A stretch of 64,000 bases of DNA. Source: Acinetobacter tjernbergiae DSM 14971 = CIP 107465 (GTDB lineage Bacteria; Pseudomonadota; Gammaproteobacteria; Pseudomonadales; Moraxellaceae). The notes beneath the pieces were generated by a model. That model saw only the letters and a program-made list of their open reading frames with translations. It had not been told where the DNA came from and did not search any database. Of this stretch, positions 61,438 through 64,000 are shown piece by piece. The position numbers were made by a program, and so were the translations under genes. The stretch's first letter is position 1. The number at the start of each line of letters is the position of its first letter. Location: NCBI RefSeq assembly GCF_000374425.1, contig NZ_KB894362.1, forward strand, positions 1-64,000, written 5' to 3'.

Positions 61438-62538
61438 ATGAAAAAACTATTGCCACCCTCATCCCTTACAAGCAAAATTTTGGGTAAAAGTTTATTACTC
61501 GCACAAAGCACCTTAGATCAAGCGATTAAATATTCAACGATTCCTTTTTCTGAACCAGAAATCATTCGTCCTAGAACTGAAGAAAAATTCTATACATGGA
61601 CACACTATGGCATCTTCTTTCCATTGCTACCTGAGCCACATCGTTATTTGAATATCATGATCTTGCTCGGTACGCCTGGGGCATTGGCTTTTGATCATGA
61701 TGATATTACTTTGGGCGATCCGTGCAAGACCGCAACTTTCTTTTCAAGCACCGCCGCTTTAGATGAACATCTATTAAAAGCCTATATCATGCCTGAAGAG
61801 GCTCATATTCAGGAAAATGGTTGGCAAATTGAGTTGGGGCAAGAAGTTTCAATTGAAGGCACTTTACCAAATATTCATCTCAAAGGTGCTTATCATGGCT
61901 TAAAGTTTGAGTTTGATTTGGATGTTACAGATCAAGCCTCTTGGTTTATTAAAACCCCGATTTATGATCATTTTAGTTTATTGTCAAAATTTAAAGGACA
62001 ACTCGAATATCAAGGACAAATAACCCTCGCAGAAGGTTTATGTACCTATGAATATGCCAGAGCCGCAGGCGCGCATGGTATCGTTAAAAAGTTGCTGCCA
62101 GAAGCTTACAAACTCCCTCTCGATTTCTTTACCTATCAAATTATTAATTTGACAGAAACCACTCAACTACTTTTAACCAAAGCCGATATTTTAGGTCAAC
62201 CAGCGGCATATAGCTTGCATGTTCGCCATACAGATCAACCTGCTGAAGTGTATAACAATGTTGAATTTAAAGTCATTTCACACCATGTAGATGACTATAT
62301 TTCACCGAGTGGCAAAAAGATGCGTTTACCGCAATTGTTTTCATGGTCTGTGAAGGATGATGCTAATCAGAAACTGCTAGAAATTATCGCAGAAGTCGAC
62401 AGCCCATACCGCTATGGTCATGGGATCGGTTATGCAAGTGCATACACTTTCACGGGTGAATATCAAAACCAAAAAGTTCAAGGTCGTGGTTATCTTGAAT
62501 ATATTGATGTCGAAGATCAAAATGCTTTTAAAGATTAA
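61438..62538 (+). CDS. Unknown protein, possibly lipocalin/CrtC-like (DUF6670-like)
   Basis: I do not recognise this 366-residue protein with confidence. It has no signal peptide. It is rich in beta-strand and has repeated Gly/aromatic segments such as FYTWTHYGIFFPLLPEPHRY, IHLKGAYHGLKFEFDLDVTD and YEYARAAG then PLDFFTYQIIN. The pattern recalls the AttH/CrtC lipocalin-like double barrel, and Acinetobacter proteins labelled DUF6670. It follows the DUF815 gene by about 105 bp on the same strand. A lipid or sterol-like ligand is a guess. Confidence 0.55.
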   Translation: MKKLLPPSSLTSKILGKSLLLAQSTLDQAIKYSTIPFSEPEIIRPRTEEKFYTWTHYGIFFPLLPEPHRYLNIMILLGTPGALAFDHDDITLGDPCKTATFFSSTAALDEHLLKAYIMPEEAHIQENGWQIELGQEVSIEGTLPNIHLKGAYHGLKFEFDLDVTDQASWFIKTPIYDHFSLLSKFKGQLEYQGQITLAEGLCTYEYARAAGAHGIVKKLLPEAYKLPLDFFTYQIINLTETTQLLLTKADILGQPAAYSLHVRHTDQPAEVYNNVEFKVISHHVDDYISPSGKKMRLPQLFSWSVKDDANQKLLEIIAEVDSPYRYGHGIGYASAYTFTGEYQNQKVQGRGYLEYIDVEDQNAFKD

Positions 62539-62598
62539 AAGCTTTTGATTAGGTAAAACAAGCCTTTGGATATGATTCAAAGGCTGATTGATTTAGGA

Positions 62599-63174
62599 TT
62601 AAATTTCTTTTGGATTAAGATCAATTAAAGCAAAAGTATCAACAATTTGCCTGATTGAATTTTTGATCTCTGCTGCAACTTTGGTGTCATAACCTTCAAC
62701 TAAAAAGCGACTAATTAATCCTTCAATCAAAGTATAAATAATTTCAACTAATACATCAGCATTGGAAAAAGATGCTAAATATTGCGCGATTAAGTTTCGA
62801 ATCCAAATCTTATGCTCTTTCGAAACCATGATGATGTCTTGATCACCCAAATGCGATTCGGCAACTGCTCGAACAAATAGACATCCTTTAAAATTATCTT
62901 CTTGAAACCACAACAGATGCCAATCAATCAATTTATCTAATGCTGCTCGCCCAGTTTCACCTGCAACATAAGCAACCAGACTATTCCTAAATTTTTGGTC
63001 TCGCGCTTCTAAGACAGACTTCACCAATTGATTTTTATTTTTAAAATAGGTGTACATCGTTGTTTTTGAACAACCTGACTCATCCCGAATTAAATCAACA
63101 CCCACACCGACAAAACTATTTTCATAAAATAATTTCTCTGCTGTATCCAAAATTTTGTGGGCCGATTTAGACAT
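62599..63174 (-). CDS. TetR/AcrR-family repressor
   Basis: Regulator of 191 residues. The N-terminal helix-turn-helix includes ILDTAEKLFYENSFVGVGVDLIRDESGCSKTTMYTYFKNKNQ, read in parts. The C-terminal ligand domain has LIDWHLLWFQEDNFKGCLFV. It is divergent from the HPP-protein gene. A perfect 24-bp palindrome lies 17 bp upstream of its start codon, the expected site for its own operator. It probably represses itself and the HPP gene. Confidence 0.9.
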   Translation of the reverse strand: MSKSAHKILDTAEKLFYENSFVGVGVDLIRDESGCSKTTMYTYFKNKNQLVKSVLEARDQKFRNSLVAYVAGETGRAALDKLIDWHLLWFQEDNFKGCLFVRAVAESHLGDQDIIMVSKEHKIWIRNLIAQYLASFSNADVLVEIIYTLIEGLISRFLVEGYDTKVAAEIKNSIRQIVDTFALIDLNPKEI

Positions 63175-63190
63175 AGAAATTCACTCGCTT

Positions 63191-63214
63191 AAATAGTACA
63201 GATCTGTACTATTT
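63191..63214. promoter_or_regulatory. Perfect 24-bp palindrome, likely TetR operator
   Basis: Each arm reads AAATAGTACAGA and is followed by its exact reverse complement, centred at 63202/63203. It lies between the divergent TetR and HPP genes. No other palindrome of this quality is present in the gap. Confidence 0.8.
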
Positions 63215-63264
63215 GTAATTTTAGTTATATCATCACCAGAAAGCAACCATTCAATGAGAATGAA

Positions 63265-63807
63265 ATGTTATCAATATTCCAAGGTAAAGAGCACCTCGCC
63301 CCAGCACCCCAATCCATTGATCTAATTAGAAGCTTAATCGGTGGAACACTGAGTATTTTAATCCTGATTTTCCTCAGTAAATTGACAAATAATTTATTCA
63401 TCATGGCACCGTTTGGTGCAACTTGCGTACTGTTATATGCAGTATCTCAATCGCCATTAGCCCAACCTCGGAATGTTATTCTTGGGCACTTTATCTCGGC
63501 ATTGATTGGTTTATTATTTCTTAAACTTTTTGGTAACTCTGCATTCAGTATTGCACTTTCTGTTGGTTGTGCGATTGCTGCCATGCAATTTTTACGTTGT
63601 ATTCACCCACCTGCTGGAGCAAACCCTTTAGTCATTCTACTCACTGCGAATACAATTGAATACCATTGGAGCTTCTTGTTTTTTCCTGTACTTCTCGGTG
63701 CAATTGCTCTTGTACTTGTTGCTTGGCTAGTCAATAACCTCAAATCAGAAAAGAAATGGCCAATTTATGGCTTGGCATTGATTCATACTAAAAAGAACAT
63801 CAAATAA
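63265..63807 (+). CDS. HPP family membrane protein
   Basis: Membrane protein of 180 residues with five hydrophobic segments. The family motif is in FLRCIHPPAGANPLVILL, and LIRSLIGGTLSILILIFLSK and IMAPFGATCVLLYAV precede it. HPP proteins are transporters, with nitrite transport shown for plant members. The substrate here is unknown. It is controlled presumably by the divergent TetR repressor through the palindrome 50 bp upstream. Confidence 0.88.
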   Translation: MLSIFQGKEHLAPAPQSIDLIRSLIGGTLSILILIFLSKLTNNLFIMAPFGATCVLLYAVSQSPLAQPRNVILGHFISALIGLLFLKLFGNSAFSIALSVGCAIAAMQFLRCIHPPAGANPLVILLTANTIEYHWSFLFFPVLLGAIALVLVAWLVNNLKSEKKWPIYGLALIHTKKNIK

Positions 63808-63956
63808 ATAAGACAGTGATGGAGCAGATCAAAGCGCTCTCCATCCCTTTAAACCTATACAAAACGTTCTATCAATCAATTCAATAAATTTCTCTTGTCA
63901 ATTACTCTACTTTTCCATAATAATAGGTAGATCGGTATACCCAATATAGTTGTATC

Positions 63957-64000
63957 ATGAGCACCAAATCCGCAAAACAAAAAATCCTAGATGCTGCATC
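63957..64000 (+). CDS. Start of a gene, probably TetR family, cut by the window end
   Basis: Fifteen codons, MSTKSAKQKILDAA, remain before the window ends. The RxxIL-like start of the first helix fits a TetR/AcrR regulator. Upstream lies GGTAGATCGGTATACC, an imperfect palindrome, which may be its operator. Confidence 0.45.
   Translation, partial: MSTKSAKQKILDAA

Overview
The window is low-GC gammaproteobacterial chromosome and reads as Acinetobacter. The evidence is the pcaU-pcaIJF gene order, a DcaP-type porin, a family 2A encapsulin beside a cysteine desulfurase, the aspT-aspD pair, and an IS5-type element whose ends and transposase resemble those common in that genus. No plasmid, prophage core or CRISPR array is visible.

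Layout. 1-3.4 kb: the start of a protocatechuate/beta-ketoadipate operon (pcaI, pcaJ, partial pcaF) with its divergent IclR-type regulator and a three-repeat operator. 3.8-7.2 kb: aspartate/alanine exchange and aspartate decarboxylation. 7.3-17 kb: a lipid-modification locus. On the minus strand lie a desaturase, FAD oxidoreductase, DUF1365 protein, CFA-type methyltransferase, DUF1295 protein, a second CFA-type methyltransferase and a histidine kinase. On the plus strand a response regulator and three small proteins run toward them. 17.3-22 kb: sulfide/persulfide oxidation (persulfide dioxygenase, rhodanese/PTP-SQR fusion, TauE/SafE exporter) with a sigma-54 activator and a textbook sigma-54 promoter. 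22-24.5 kb: fadE interrupted by an in-frame stop codon. 25-37.5 kb: a long organosulfur uptake region with a porin, three substrate-binding proteins, three permeases, two ATPases, a truncated MFS gene, an SfnR-like sigma-54 activator, a Mop protein and a TauD-like dioxygenase. A second perfect sigma-54 promoter precedes the porin. 37.9-39.1 kb: a small island of unknown genes between inverted repeats. 39.2-41.7 kb: an aldo/keto reductase and a flavin monooxygenase.

42.1-46.7 kb is the most striking locus: rhodanese, serine acetyltransferase, family 2A encapsulin shell and a cysteine desulfurase with a long disordered N-terminal cargo domain. It matches the recently described sulfur-storing encapsulin. 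Together with the sulfide oxidation and organosulfur import genes, roughly half of this window handles sulfur: import, release of sulfur from organic compounds, detoxification of sulfide/persulfide, cysteine synthesis and encapsulated sulfur storage.

46.8-64 kb is accessory. It holds a LysE exporter with a divergent LysR gene, a decayed IS5-type element, a chaperone-usher fimbrial operon whose pilin gene has lost its 5' half, a tandemly duplicated tRNA-Leu/tRNA-Trp pair, a protein-kinase/patatin pair, a DUF815 ATPase, an unrecognised 366-residue protein, and a TetR/HPP pair around a perfect palindrome. At least four genes carry in-frame stops, three of them at Gln positions.
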